From: Eubacteriales Family XIII. Incertae Sedis bacterium
GTDB lineage: Bacteria; Bacillota; Clostridia; Peptostreptococcales; Anaerovoracaceae
Reading direction: 5' to 3'
NCBI GenBank assembly: GCA_031272485.1
Contig: JAISTV010000034.1
Coordinates: forward strand, 1-43,534
DNA: 43,534 bases
Made by a program: the position numbers and the translations under genes. Shown in pieces: positions 15,771-24,220 of this stretch. The notes below the pieces were generated by a model. It did no database searches. It worked only from the letters and a program-made list of their open reading frames with translations, and was not told the origin of the DNA. How positions within the stretch are numbered: position 1 is the first letter of the stretch; each line of letters starts with the position of its first letter.

Positions 15771-16922
15771 ATGTTTTGCGGGAATTGCGGGAAACAGATT
15801 CGGGATGCGGCTAAGTTCTGTCCCTATTGCGGGGCGAGCGTTAAGATGCGCGCGCCGACGCCTGCACCGTTTACGGAAGAGAGCATTCCTGCTGCGGGGC
15901 TTGCGCAGGAACCTGTCGCGCAGGACGGTCTGCCGGAAGAGTCCGTCGCGGTAGACGCGTGGCCGGAGGAACCGGTGTTTGTGCCGGCGCCCGAGGCGCC
16001 GCAGACGGGCGAACTTTTCGCACGCGATGAGCCGCAGAGTTTTCAGGCGGATTTCGCGGCGCCGGTGCAGGAACCTACGTTGGAGATTCCGCGGCAGCCG
16101 GAAGCCCGGGCGCCGGAGCCTGCGTACTCACAGGCGGCGCCGTGGCAGGCGGAACCTGTGCCGCAGCCCGCGCCGGCTGTGCAGGCGAACCGGGCGGCGC
16201 AGCATGACGGCGGGAAACCGGGGAACAAGAAAGCGATTGTCATCGGCGGGATAGTGGGCGGTGCGGTTCTGCTCGCGGCCCTGCTTCTCATATTGATATT
16301 TAACCCGTTCAAGGACAAGGCGGCGGGGGGCGACGCGGAGGCGGACACCGACGTGATTGCCTCGGCGGGTGCGGCCTTAGAGGAAGCGGAAGCGGAGAAG
16401 GACGCGGCGGAGGAAGCGGCAGAGGCGACCTCGCAGGCAGGCGTAAGCGAGGAGACGGCCGCGCAGCCCGGCGAGGTGGTGCACTCGAACGTCTACACGC
16501 CGTACACGAACGCGCGGTTCGGGTTCTCGCTTCAGGTGCCGGCGGAGCTTAAGGCACAGGCGGCGCCAAGTGGCGGGGACGGGCTCTCGTGGCAGAGCAC
16601 GGACGGGAAGGTGCGGCTTTCGGCGAGCGGGATAAACAACATCCCGGCGCAGAGCACGGCGGCGCAGGTCGAGAGCTTCCGCGCAGTGCCGGCCGCCAAC
16701 GGGTGGTCCGTCACGTATGAGGCATACACCGAGACGGCCGCCACGGTGTCCGGTTATACGGACGCGGCGCAGACGGAGATTTACTACATGCACATGGAGG
16801 CTGGCAACGGGTGCCAGGTGAAGTTCGTGTGGATTTATCCGACGGACGCTACTTACGTGACCGCGTGGGTGGAGCAGGCTTACGCCACGTTCACGGCTGG
16901 GGATCTGAGCGTCGGGCACTGA
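15771..16922 (+). CDS. zinc-ribbon membrane-anchored protein
   Basis: 383 residues. A zinc ribbon, CGNCGKQIRDAAKFCPYCG, opens the protein. A long linker rich in A, P and E (about 25-140) follows, then one membrane helix (IGGIVGGAVLLAALLLILIF, about 160-180). An acidic A/E stretch comes next, and a C-terminal globular domain begins around residue 240 with YTPYTNARFGFSLQVP, as in many lipoprotein-like extracellular domains. The topology puts the ribbon inside and the globular part outside. AAGGGAGG is six bases before the ATG; an in-frame TTG at 15765 overlaps that site and is rejected. Function not recognised. Possibly a surface sensor or envelope-stress protein. Confidence 0.7.
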   Translation: MFCGNCGKQIRDAAKFCPYCGASVKMRAPTPAPFTEESIPAAGLAQEPVAQDGLPEESVAVDAWPEEPVFVPAPEAPQTGELFARDEPQSFQADFAAPVQEPTLEIPRQPEARAPEPAYSQAAPWQAEPVPQPAPAVQANRAAQHDGGKPGNKKAIVIGGIVGGAVLLAALLLILIFNPFKDKAAGGDAEADTDVIASAGAALEEAEAEKDAAEEAAEATSQAGVSEETAAQPGEVVHSNVYTPYTNARFGFSLQVPAELKAQAAPSGGDGLSWQSTDGKVRLSASGINNIPAQSTAAQVESFRAVPAANGWSVTYEAYTETAATVSGYTDAAQTEIYYMHMEAGNGCQVKFVWIYPTDATYVTAWVEQAYATFTAGDLSVGH

Positions 16923-16946
16923 CGCGGGACCCGCTTGCCGGGCGCG

Positions 16947-17585
16947 CTACTGGCCGTAGGTGCGAAACAGCGGCGCGACCTCCCGCATCTCCTCTTCCGG
17001 GAGAAGCACGGGCTCGCCGGCTAAGCGGGCGCGGTAGTAGATTTCGGCCACGAACTCGGTTTCTTCCGCGGCGTTAAACGCATAGCTAAGCGTTGGGCCT
17101 GTGGCAAGCAGGCCGTGGTTGCCCAGCAGAACGGCGTTCTCCTGACCGAGCGTTTCCGCGGCGAGCTGCGCCAGCGCCTCCGAGCCGAACCGCTCGTACC
17201 GGCAGCAGCGAACGCGCGTCCCGGCATACCCGATCAGGTAGTGCACCGGCGGAATCTCCCACCCCAGACAGGCGAGCGTCACGGCGAAAGTCGAGTGCGT
17301 GTGCACCACAGCGTTCACGTCCGCGCGCGCCCGGTAGCAGGCGAGGTGCATCTGCCACTCGCTGGAGGGCTTAAGCCGCCCCTCGAGAGTCTTTCCTTCC
17401 ATATCCAGCAGCACTATGTCGCCCGGCCCCATCTTCTCGTAGTCCACCCCGCTCGGCGTGATGGCCATGACCAAGGCGCCGCGGTCAAGCACGGAGATAT
17501 TGCCGCCGCTACCGCGCGTGAGACCGGCCCGCAGCATCCGCCGGGCGTATTCGCAAATCGCTTCGCGTTCTTTTTCAAGCCGCAT
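16947..17585 (-). CDS. class II aldolase (FucA/AraD family), probable 5-methylthioribulose/5-deoxyribulose-1-phosphate aldolase
   Basis: 212 residues of the aldolase II/adducin family. The marks are TRGSGGNIS, ITPSGVDYEKM, the zinc ligands HTH (about 93-95) and a third in LGNHGLLATG (about 153), with the acid residue in PSSEWQMH. Such enzymes cleave ketose-1-phosphates to DHAP and an aldehyde. Next to mtnA on the same strand (69-base gap), the likely substrate is the product of MtnA, giving the DHAP shunt for methylthioadenosine or 5'-deoxyadenosine. L-fuculose-1-phosphate aldolase is the alternative, but no fucose genes are present. AAAGGAG precedes the ATG. Confidence 0.8.
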   Translation of the reverse strand: MRLEKEREAICEYARRMLRAGLTRGSGGNISVLDRGALVMAITPSGVDYEKMGPGDIVLLDMEGKTLEGRLKPSSEWQMHLACYRARADVNAVVHTHSTFAVTLACLGWEIPPVHYLIGYAGTRVRCCRYERFGSEALAQLAAETLGQENAVLLGNHGLLATGPTLSYAFNAAEETEFVAEIYYRARLAGEPVLLPEEEMREVAPLFRTYGQ

Positions 17586-17654
17586 GTTTCGCTCCTTTTG
17601 TTACGCGCGCTGTGCGCTTCCGTACGGGCACTTTCCGGCGGGCCGCACCGCGCC

Positions 17655-18707
17655 CTATCCGAGCGCCGCTATGGCCTCGGGGTACGGCGGCGTGAGCACG
17701 CCACGCTCGGTTATGATGGCCGTGGCAAGCGCCGCCGGCGTGACATCGAAGGCAGGGTTGTAGACCTTGACGCCCGCAGGCGCCGTGCGCCGCCCCAGCC
17801 CGCAGGTGACCTCCTCGGGCGCGCGCTCCTCAATCACAATCTGCGCTCCGGTGGGCGTGGCCTTATCTATGGTCGACGTGGGCGCCGCCACATAAAACGG
17901 AATCCCGTGGTGCCGCGCGAGCACCGCCACCGAATACGTCCCGATCTTGTTCGCAAAATCCCCGTTGGCCGCTATCCGGTCGCTGCCTGTAATCACCGCG
18001 TCTATCCGCCCCTGCGCCATGAGCATCCCCGCCATGCTGTCCGTAATCAGCGTCACGTCCACCCCCGCGTTCATGAGCTCCCACGCCGTGAGCCGCGCGC
18101 CCTGCAGCAGCGGCCGCGTCTCGTCCGCGTACACCGTGAAGGTAATTCCTCGCTCCGCCCCGAGCAGCATGGGCGCCAGCGCCGTCCCGTACCGGATGGT
18201 CGCAAGCCCGCCCGCGTTGCAGTGCGTGAGCAGCCGCATGCCCGGCGTTAGCAGCGTGAGTCCGTACTCGCCAATGGCCTTGCAGGCCGCCTCCTCTTCC
18301 TCTAATATAGCCTGCGCTTCTGCCAGGACAGCCTCGCGGATGGCGGCGACCTCCGCGCCTGCCCCGCCTTCCGCAGCGAGCCCGCGCACGACCCCGGACA
18401 CGCGCTCGAGCGCGTAGAACAGGTTCACCGCCGTAGGACGCGACGCCGCCAGCACTGCCCCCGCCTTCTCTATGTCGGAAAGCAGGCCGCGCACATCGGT
18501 GGCCGCGGACGAAGCCGCTGCGAGCTGCAGTCCGAACGCGCCCGCTATGCCTATAGCCGGTGCGCCCCGCACAACCATTGTCTTAATCGCGTGGGCCATC
18601 TCCTCCGGGGTGCGGACAGAAACGAAGACCGTCTCCTCCGGCAGGCGCGTCTGGTCCAGCAGGATGACGCGTCCCTCCTCGAAGCGAATGGGCAGAATGG
18701 TTTGCAT
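17655..18707 (-). CDS. mtnA: methylthioribose-1-phosphate isomerase
   Basis: 350 residues, full length for the family (eIF2B-like fold). The features are VVRGAPAIGIAGAFG (about 46-60), the catalytic cysteine region THCNAGGLATIRYGTAL (about 161-177) and the catalytic aspartate in ITGSDRIAANGDFANKIGT. It converts methylthioribose-1-phosphate (or 5-deoxyribose-1-phosphate) to the ribulose form. It begins one base after the thiI stop, so it is coupled to thiI, and the aldolase follows. No mtnB, mtnC or mtnD is seen, which favours the aldolase shunt over the oxygen-dependent methionine salvage pathway. Confidence 0.95.
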   Translation of the reverse strand: MQTILPIRFEEGRVILLDQTRLPEETVFVSVRTPEEMAHAIKTMVVRGAPAIGIAGAFGLQLAAASSAATDVRGLLSDIEKAGAVLAASRPTAVNLFYALERVSGVVRGLAAEGGAGAEVAAIREAVLAEAQAILEEEEAACKAIGEYGLTLLTPGMRLLTHCNAGGLATIRYGTALAPMLLGAERGITFTVYADETRPLLQGARLTAWELMNAGVDVTLITDSMAGMLMAQGRIDAVITGSDRIAANGDFANKIGTYSVAVLARHHGIPFYVAAPTSTIDKATPTGAQIVIEERAPEEVTCGLGRRTAPAGVKVYNPAFDVTPAALATAIITERGVLTPPYPEAIAALG

Positions 18708-18708
18708 G

Positions 18709-19989
18709 TTATTTTCCCCCCTCCGGTTTTATGACCACCGTCTCCGCGGACGCCGTGAGCCGCGCGAGCAGCGCCTCCATGTCCGGAATGCGCGCCTCGG
18801 CCTCCAGGACCTGCGCGAGCGACGGGCGCGTGGCCGGGTGGCGCGGCAGGAAGACCGTGCAGCAGTCCTCGTATGGTTCTATGGATTTTTCAAACGTCCC
18901 GATTTCCTCGGCTTTTTCTATGATGTCCGTCTTGTCCAGCGCTATGAGCGGCCGCATGACCGGCATGCGCACCGCCTCGTCCGTCGTGACGAGCGCCTCC
19001 GCCGTCTGCGAGGCGACCTGGCCCAGATTCTCGCCGGTAATCAGCATGTCGAGGCCGCGCTCCTGCGCCACGCGCTCCGCAATCTTCATCATGAAGCGGC
19101 GCACGAGGATGGTCATAAGCTCCTCGGGGCAATGCTTTCCTATGGCTTCCTGCGCCGGAAGCAGGTTGATGATGTGCATGCGGATGTTGCCGCAGTAGCC
19201 CGCCAGGATGGCCGCGAGTTCCTCGACCTTTTCGCGGGCCCGCTCGCTCGTGTACGGATAGGAATGGAAGTGGACCGCCTCTATGCGCATGCCGCGCTTG
19301 GCCATGAGCCACGCCGCCACCGGGCTGTCTATGCCGCCGGAGAGCAGAATGAGCCCGCGCCCGTTCGTGCCCAGCGGCAGGCCGCCGAACCCCTCCTCCT
19401 TCTCGTCGTAGATGAACACGCCGCCGAGCCGCAGGTGTACGAACAAATGTACGCCCGGATTGTGTACGTCCACCTTGACCGCATCGCCGAGCGCCGCCAG
19501 CACGGCCGCCCCCGCCCGCGCCGACATCTCCGGCGAGGAGACAGGGTAGGTCTTGTCCGAGCGCTTGCCGTAGACCTTAAACGTGAGCGGGCCTCCCGCC
19601 GTCGCTGTAGTCGCTGTAGCCGCGCCCGCGCCCGCGCCCCGCGCAAGAACCTTCTCCCGCATATACGCGGCGCACGCGGCGCAAATGTCCGCCATGTCCG
19701 TGCTGTGCAGCAGAATCGCGCGGCTCACCGTGGATACGCCGAACACCTTAAGGATACGCCTGAGCACCGGCACGGCGCCCGCGCCCAGCTTCCCGTCCGC
19801 GCTGCGCAGCGTAAAAAGACCATTGTCGCGCTGCACATGGTAGTCCTTCGCCTCGGGAATCCTGGCCAGCGCGCTCGTAAGACGCCCGAGCAAAATGCGC
19901 TCGAACCACGACTTGTTCATGCCCTTGAGAGCCACTTCCCCGTAGCGGATAATCAGAATCTCTTCGATTGGTAATGTATTTTCCGTCAT
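18709..19989 (-). CDS. thiI: tRNA 4-thiouridine synthase / thiamine sulfur transferase ThiI
   Basis: 426 residues: N-terminal ferredoxin-like and THUMP domains (about 1-190), then a PP-loop pyrophosphatase domain with SGGIDSPVA (about 218-226) and the C-terminal EDCCTVFLPRHP. It adenylates U8 of tRNA and receives sulfur from a cysteine desulfurase. The rhodanese domain of the E. coli enzyme is missing, as in many Firmicutes. An alanine/threonine-rich insert (about residues 114-129) comes from a simple-sequence DNA stretch. The cysteine desulfurase gene starts 54 bases away on the other strand, the expected partner. Confidence 0.95.
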   Translation of the reverse strand: MTENTLPIEEILIIRYGEVALKGMNKSWFERILLGRLTSALARIPEAKDYHVQRDNGLFTLRSADGKLGAGAVPVLRRILKVFGVSTVSRAILLHSTDMADICAACAAYMREKVLARGAGAGAATATTATAGGPLTFKVYGKRSDKTYPVSSPEMSARAGAAVLAALGDAVKVDVHNPGVHLFVHLRLGGVFIYDEKEEGFGGLPLGTNGRGLILLSGGIDSPVAAWLMAKRGMRIEAVHFHSYPYTSERAREKVEELAAILAGYCGNIRMHIINLLPAQEAIGKHCPEELMTILVRRFMMKIAERVAQERGLDMLITGENLGQVASQTAEALVTTDEAVRMPVMRPLIALDKTDIIEKAEEIGTFEKSIEPYEDCCTVFLPRHPATRPSLAQVLEAEARIPDMEALLARLTASAETVVIKPEGGK

Positions 19990-20043
19990 GCAGGTAGTAT
20001 ACCACCTCCGTCCCTATGGTAGAATACTGCGAGAGGTTTTTCG

Positions 20044-21204
20044 ATGACTGAAAACAAGACAATTTACCTGGATAATGCGGCGACCACGCGCGTGGCGCCG
20101 GAGGTGGCGGCCGTCATGGCGCGCATGCTCACGGAGGAGTTCGGCAACCCGTCCTCCCTACACCGCATGGGCCTGCTCGCGGAGAAGGCCGTGAAGAAAG
20201 CCCGCGCGCAGGTGGCGGCAGCGCTCGGCTGCGCGCCCCGGCAGGTCGTCTTTACCGGAAGCGGCACAGAGGCCGACAACCTGGCCCTTTCCGCCCCCTT
20301 CCGAAGCCCCGAACGCATTCGCGGGCGGAAGATAATCCTCTCCGCTTTTGAACATCCCGCGGTGCGCGAGCCCGCGCTCTACTACGCATCCCTCGGCGCG
20401 GAGGTGGTCTTCCTGCCCGTGGACGCGGCTACCGGCAGCGTGCGCCCGGCAGACCTTGCGGCGGCCCTCGACGAGGACACCGTGCTGGTGAGCGTCATGC
20501 ACGTGAACAACGAGACCGGCGCCGTGCAACCCATCCGGGAGCTCGCCGCGCTTTGCGCCGCGGTGAAAAACCGCCGGGGCGAAAAGCCCCTCTTCCACAC
20601 CGACATGATTCAGAGCTTCGGCAAGCTGCCCGTGGACCTCACGAACGTGGACCTCGCGTCCATAAGCGCGCACAAAATCGCCGGCCCGAAAGGCGTAGGC
20701 GCCCTCTTTGTTCGCAAACCGGAGAAACTCGCGCCGCTTATCCGTGGCGGGGGGCAGGAAGGAGGGCTGCGATCCGGAACGGAAAACACAGCCGGAATCG
20801 CCGCGCTGGGGGTGGCCGCGCAGCTGGCAGCCGAACGGCAGGAGGAGCATTATAATCACGCACTTGCCTACCGGCGCGAACTGGCGGAAGGCGTACGGCA
20901 GGCCATCCCCCACGCCCGGATTCACGATGCCGCCGGGCAGTCCCCGTTCATCCTGAGCGTATCCTTCCCCGGCGCGCGGGGAGAAGTGCTCGTGCACGAC
21001 CTCACGACCGCCGGCATTTATGCCGCCACAGGGTCCGCCTGCAGCAACATTGGCAAGAAAGCCGCAAACCCCGTGCTCGCCGCCGCAGGCTACACAGAAG
21101 AAGAAGCCACCGGCACCCTAAGGCTGAGCACCGGCTATGAGAATAGTATGTCGGAAATCCCACACGTGATACAACACCTCACCGCCGCAGCCGCCAGGTT
21201 CTAA
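20044..21204 (+). CDS. nifS: cysteine desulfurase (NifS/IscS family), probable sulfur donor of ThiI
   Basis: 386 residues. The marks are YLDNAATT, FTGSGTEADNLA, the PLP lysine in SAHKIAGPKG (about 205), GGGQEGGLRSGTENT, and the catalytic loop ATGSACSN with the active cysteine near residue 325. It removes sulfur from cysteine as an enzyme persulfide. In Bacillus a dedicated desulfurase, NifZ, is next to thiI and feeds it directly; the divergent arrangement here fits that role. No iscU or other Fe-S scaffold gene is adjacent. Confidence 0.93.
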   Translation: MTENKTIYLDNAATTRVAPEVAAVMARMLTEEFGNPSSLHRMGLLAEKAVKKARAQVAAALGCAPRQVVFTGSGTEADNLALSAPFRSPERIRGRKIILSAFEHPAVREPALYYASLGAEVVFLPVDAATGSVRPADLAAALDEDTVLVSVMHVNNETGAVQPIRELAALCAAVKNRRGEKPLFHTDMIQSFGKLPVDLTNVDLASISAHKIAGPKGVGALFVRKPEKLAPLIRGGGQEGGLRSGTENTAGIAALGVAAQLAAERQEEHYNHALAYRRELAEGVRQAIPHARIHDAAGQSPFILSVSFPGARGEVLVHDLTTAGIYAATGSACSNIGKKAANPVLAAAGYTEEEATGTLRLSTGYENSMSEIPHVIQHLTAAAARF

Positions 21205-21347
21205 CGCGCAAAATTTCAGTATTTCGTGTAGACTCACTTACCCCAACGAGCAAAATTTCAGTATTTCGGGTGCGCAAACACCCGAAATACTGAAATTTTG
21301 CGTAGTAGGATAGGAATGGCTACACGAAATTCTGAAATTTTGCGCGT
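21204..21347. repeat. nested double palindrome of four repeat units
   Basis: Four copies of a 24-28 nt unit with core GCAAAATTTCAGTATTTCG. Two are direct (21204-21231, 21250-21272) and two inverted (21279-21301, 21320-21347). The inner pair is a perfect 23-base inverted repeat with a 6-base loop. The outer pair matches 27 of 28 bases. The whole folds as a stem inside a stem. It lies between the convergent ends of nifS and rny. The strands lack the T run of a normal terminator, although ATTTTGCG ends each arm. Confidence 0.9.
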
Positions 21348-21360
21348 GAGGTAAGACGCC

Positions 21361-22905
21361 TTACTTAGCGTAGTCTATCGCCCGGGTTTCCCGCAGCACG
21401 TTCACCTTGATCTGGCCGGGGTACTCGAGCTCGCTCTCTATCTTCTTGGAAATCTCGCGCGCGAGGAAGACCATGTCCGCGTCGGAAACCTCGTCCGGCT
21501 TGGCCACTATGCGAATCTCGCGGCCCGCCTGAATGGCGTACGACCGCTCCACGCCCTTGGTGGTGTTGGCTATCTCCTCGAGCTTCTGCAGACGCTTGAT
21601 GTAAGTCTCCAGCGACTCGCGCCGCGCGCCCGGCCGCGCCGCCGACAGCGCATCCGCCGCCGTGATGAGCACCGCCTCCAGGCTCTTCGCCTCGTAGTCC
21701 CCGTGGTGCGCCGCCATGGCGTCTATGACCGCCTGCGACTCCTTGTACTTCTTGAGCAGGTCCATACCTATGTCCACGTGCGTGCCTTCCACCTCGTGGT
21801 CCACCGCCTTGCCTATGTCGTGCAGCAGGCCCGCGCGCTTGGCAAGCGCCGGATCCAGTTCCAGCTCGCCTGCCATGAGCCCGGCCAGCAGCGCCACCTC
21901 TATCGAGTGCTTGAGCACGTTCTGCCCGTAGCTCGTGCGGTACTTCAGGCGGCCCAGCAGCTTAATCAGCTCCGGATGCAAGTTGTGCACGCCCACGTCG
22001 AACGTGGCCTGCTCGCCCGCCTCTTTAATGACGTTGTTTACTTCCTTCTCGGCCTTCTGCACCATCTCCTCTATGCGGGACGGATGGATGCGCCCGTCCA
22101 GAATGAGCTTCTCAAGGCTCAGCCGCGCTATCTCGCGCTTGACCGGGTCGAAGCCCGAAAGGACCACCGCCTCCGGGGTGTCGTCGATAATCAGATCGAT
22201 ACCCGTCATGGTCTCTATGGCGCGGATATTGCGTCCTTCCCGGCCGATAATCCGGCCCTTCATCTCGTCGTTGGGAAGCGCCACAACCGACACCGTGGTC
22301 TCCGCCACATGGTCCGCCGCGCAACGCTGAATGGCGCCTGTGATAATCTCCTTGGCCTTGCGGTCGGCCTGCTCGCGCGCCTCGTTCTCCAGGTCGCGAA
22401 TGAGCACGGAAGCCTCCTGCCGGATCTCCTTCTCCACGTTGTCCAGCAGAATCTGCTTGGCCTCTTCCTTGGTGTAACCCGAAATCTTCACCAGCTCTTC
22501 GTTCTGGCGCTGAATCTGCTCGTCGAGCTCGCGTTCCTTGTTGGTTATGGACTTTTCCTTGCGGGTTATGTTCTCTTCTTTTTTCTCGATGTTCTCGAGT
22601 TTCTTGTCGAGAGACTCTTCCTTCTGAACCAGCCGGCGCTCGGACTTGGTGAGCTCTGCCCGCCGTTCCCGGATCTCCGCGTCCGCCTCTTTCTTAATGC
22701 GGTGTGCCTCTTCCTTGGCGTCTACAATCTGCTCTTTCTTAAGCGCCTCTACGGTCCGTTCCGCGTCCGAAATCATGTTTTTCGCGGTCTGTTCTGCGTT
22801 CCCGATGGTCCTCTCGCTGTGCGATTTGCTCAGTAAAAACCCTACAAAGCCGCCGATAATCAGCGCGCCCGCGCCTATGGCAACATACCAAATAACATCA
22901 TTCAT
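21361..22905 (-). CDS. rny: ribonuclease Y
   Basis: 514 residues, standard length. One N-terminal membrane helix (about 5-25) is followed by a long charged coiled coil (about 30-190). A KH domain has [15 protein letters not shown] (about 216-230), and an HD domain has [12 protein letters not shown] (about 362-373). It is the membrane-bound endonuclease that starts mRNA decay in Firmicutes. It is monocistronic, with a strong promoter about 115 bases upstream of the ATG. Confidence 0.97.
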   Translation of the reverse strand: MNDVIWYVAIGAGALIIGGFVGFLLSKSHSERTIGNAEQTAKNMISDAERTVEALKKEQIVDAKEEAHRIKKEADAEIRERRAELTKSERRLVQKEESLDKKLENIEKKEENITRKEKSITNKERELDEQIQRQNEELVKISGYTKEEAKQILLDNVEKEIRQEASVLIRDLENEAREQADRKAKEIITGAIQRCAADHVAETTVSVVALPNDEMKGRIIGREGRNIRAIETMTGIDLIIDDTPEAVVLSGFDPVKREIARLSLEKLILDGRIHPSRIEEMVQKAEKEVNNVIKEAGEQATFDVGVHNLHPELIKLLGRLKYRTSYGQNVLKHSIEVALLAGLMAGELELDPALAKRAGLLHDIGKAVDHEVEGTHVDIGMDLLKKYKESQAVIDAMAAHHGDYEAKSLEAVLITAADALSAARPGARRESLETYIKRLQKLEEIANTTKGVERSYAIQAGREIRIVAKPDEVSDADMVFLAREISKKIESELEYPGQIKVNVLRETRAIDYAK

Positions 22906-23026
22906 TTTTTATCCTCTATCTTCACTGCCGCGGGCAGAATAAACTGCCGGACGGCCACATACGCTTTGGTTCGTCGTTGTTCTTTCCTAATAAACCAGAA
23001 AAGTCCCCACAAATAAACCTATTGGT

Positions 23027-23056
23027 ATTATAATGTTTGAAGGCATATGGTGTCAA
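23027..23056 (-). promoter_or_regulatory. sigma-A promoter of rny
   Basis: On minus, a perfect TTGACA (23051-23056), an 18-base spacer and a perfect TATAAT (23027-23032). The predicted start near 23020 leaves a leader of about 115 bases. It overlaps the region before rodA on the other strand. Confidence 0.8.
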
Positions 23057-23083
23057 TAAACTCGCCATATAGATAGTAGGAAT

Positions 23084-24220
23084 ATGCAAAGAATTTGGAA
23101 TTTTATCCGGCGCGTCGACCTTCTCATGGCGCTCGTGCCGTTATTACTCGGTATTCTCTCCGTCGTTATGATTCACAGCATCATGGGCGAGGCGAACCGG
23201 ACCGTGTTTGTCCAGGCCCTGGCGTTCGGGCTTGGCTTTGCCGTCATGGTCGTGACGGCCCTCATTGACACCGAGTATTACGACAAGCTCTACGACTACA
23301 AGGTCTTCTACATCCTGAGCATAGTCGTGCAGGCCACCGTCTTCATTCCCGGCCTCGGCATGTCCGCCTACGGCTCGCAGGCGTGGATAAACCTGGGCGT
23401 AACCACCATGCAGCCTTCCGAGCTCGTCAAGATTACCTTCGTGCTCACGCTGGCCAGCTACCTCGCCCGTCACCGCGACGAGCTCATGACATTCAAGGGC
23501 TTCTGCCGTGCGTTTGGTTTTTCGACGCCAATAATCGGGCTGGTCGCCTACATAGATATGGGAGCCGGCATTGTACTCGGGTTCATATTTGTCGGGATGA
23601 TTTTCGCGGCGGGCATCCGCGGCGTGATTTTCCTCCGGCTGGCGGTTGCCTTTATGGTCGCCATGCCCATAGTCTACCGCTTCCTGGCCCCGCACCAGAA
23701 GGAGCGGTTTGCCGCGTTCCTGAATCCCAACAACACGGAGATAGACGCCACCTACCAGGTGCTGCAGTCCAAGATAGCCATAGGCACCGGCGGATTTTTC
23801 GGCAAGGGCCTGGGCAACGGCACCGTCAAGGCGTCCGGCTTTCTGCCCGTGCAGGAGTCGGACTTCATCTACTCCATCATCTGCGAGGAACTCGGGTTTG
23901 TGGGCGGCGCCGTGGTAATCCTGCTCTACGCCCTGCTGCTCTACCGCTTCTGGCGCACGACCAGCCGCGCGCACACCGAGTACGACGCCCTCATAGGCAT
24001 AGGCTTCTTCGCTATGTTCGGCTTCCAGATTTTCGAGAACATAGGCATGACCATGGGCGTCATGCCCATCACCGGCATAACCCTGCCGTTCCTCTCCGCC
24101 GGCGGCAGCTCCGTCGTAGCGAACTTCATTGCGCTCGGGATCCTGGCCGGCATAGCGTTCCGCACCTCGGAGCGTTCCTACAAGCACATAGACACGGAGG
24201 TCAACCCCGGGCTGATTTAG
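23084..24220 (+). CDS. rodA: RodA/FtsW-family peptidoglycan glycosyltransferase (SEDS)
   Basis: 378 residues with ten or so membrane helices. SEDS signatures are NLGVTTMQPSELVKI (about 105-119), GLGNGTVKASGFLPVQESDFIYSII (the conserved loop near 245-268, including the catalytic-type Q-x-S-D-F) and IGMTMGVMPITGITLPFLSAGGSS near 325. SEDS proteins polymerise glycan strands with a class B PBP partner. The length and PSELxKI form fit RodA, whose partner would be the mrdA gene at 34903-37782. TAGGA lies shortly before the ATG. It ends tail to tail with the prepilin gene, sharing TTAG. Confidence 0.9.
   Translation: MQRIWNFIRRVDLLMALVPLLLGILSVVMIHSIMGEANRTVFVQALAFGLGFAVMVVTALIDTEYYDKLYDYKVFYILSIVVQATVFIPGLGMSAYGSQAWINLGVTTMQPSELVKITFVLTLASYLARHRDELMTFKGFCRAFGFSTPIIGLVAYIDMGAGIVLGFIFVGMIFAAGIRGVIFLRLAVAFMVAMPIVYRFLAPHQKERFAAFLNPNNTEIDATYQVLQSKIAIGTGGFFGKGLGNGTVKASGFLPVQESDFIYSIICEELGFVGGAVVILLYALLLYRFWRTTSRAHTEYDALIGIGFFAMFGFQIFENIGMTMGVMPITGITLPFLSAGGSSVVANFIALGILAGIAFRTSERSYKHIDTEVNPGLI

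Noticed and set aside
17655-18760. SAM or other riboswitch before mtnA
   Set aside because: Only one base separates thiI from mtnA, so there is no leader. I saw no riboswitch elsewhere in the window.
14621-21347. CRISPR arrays at the repeated-unit loci
   Set aside because: Copies are only three or four and in mixed orientation, spacers are short or absent, and there are no cas genes.
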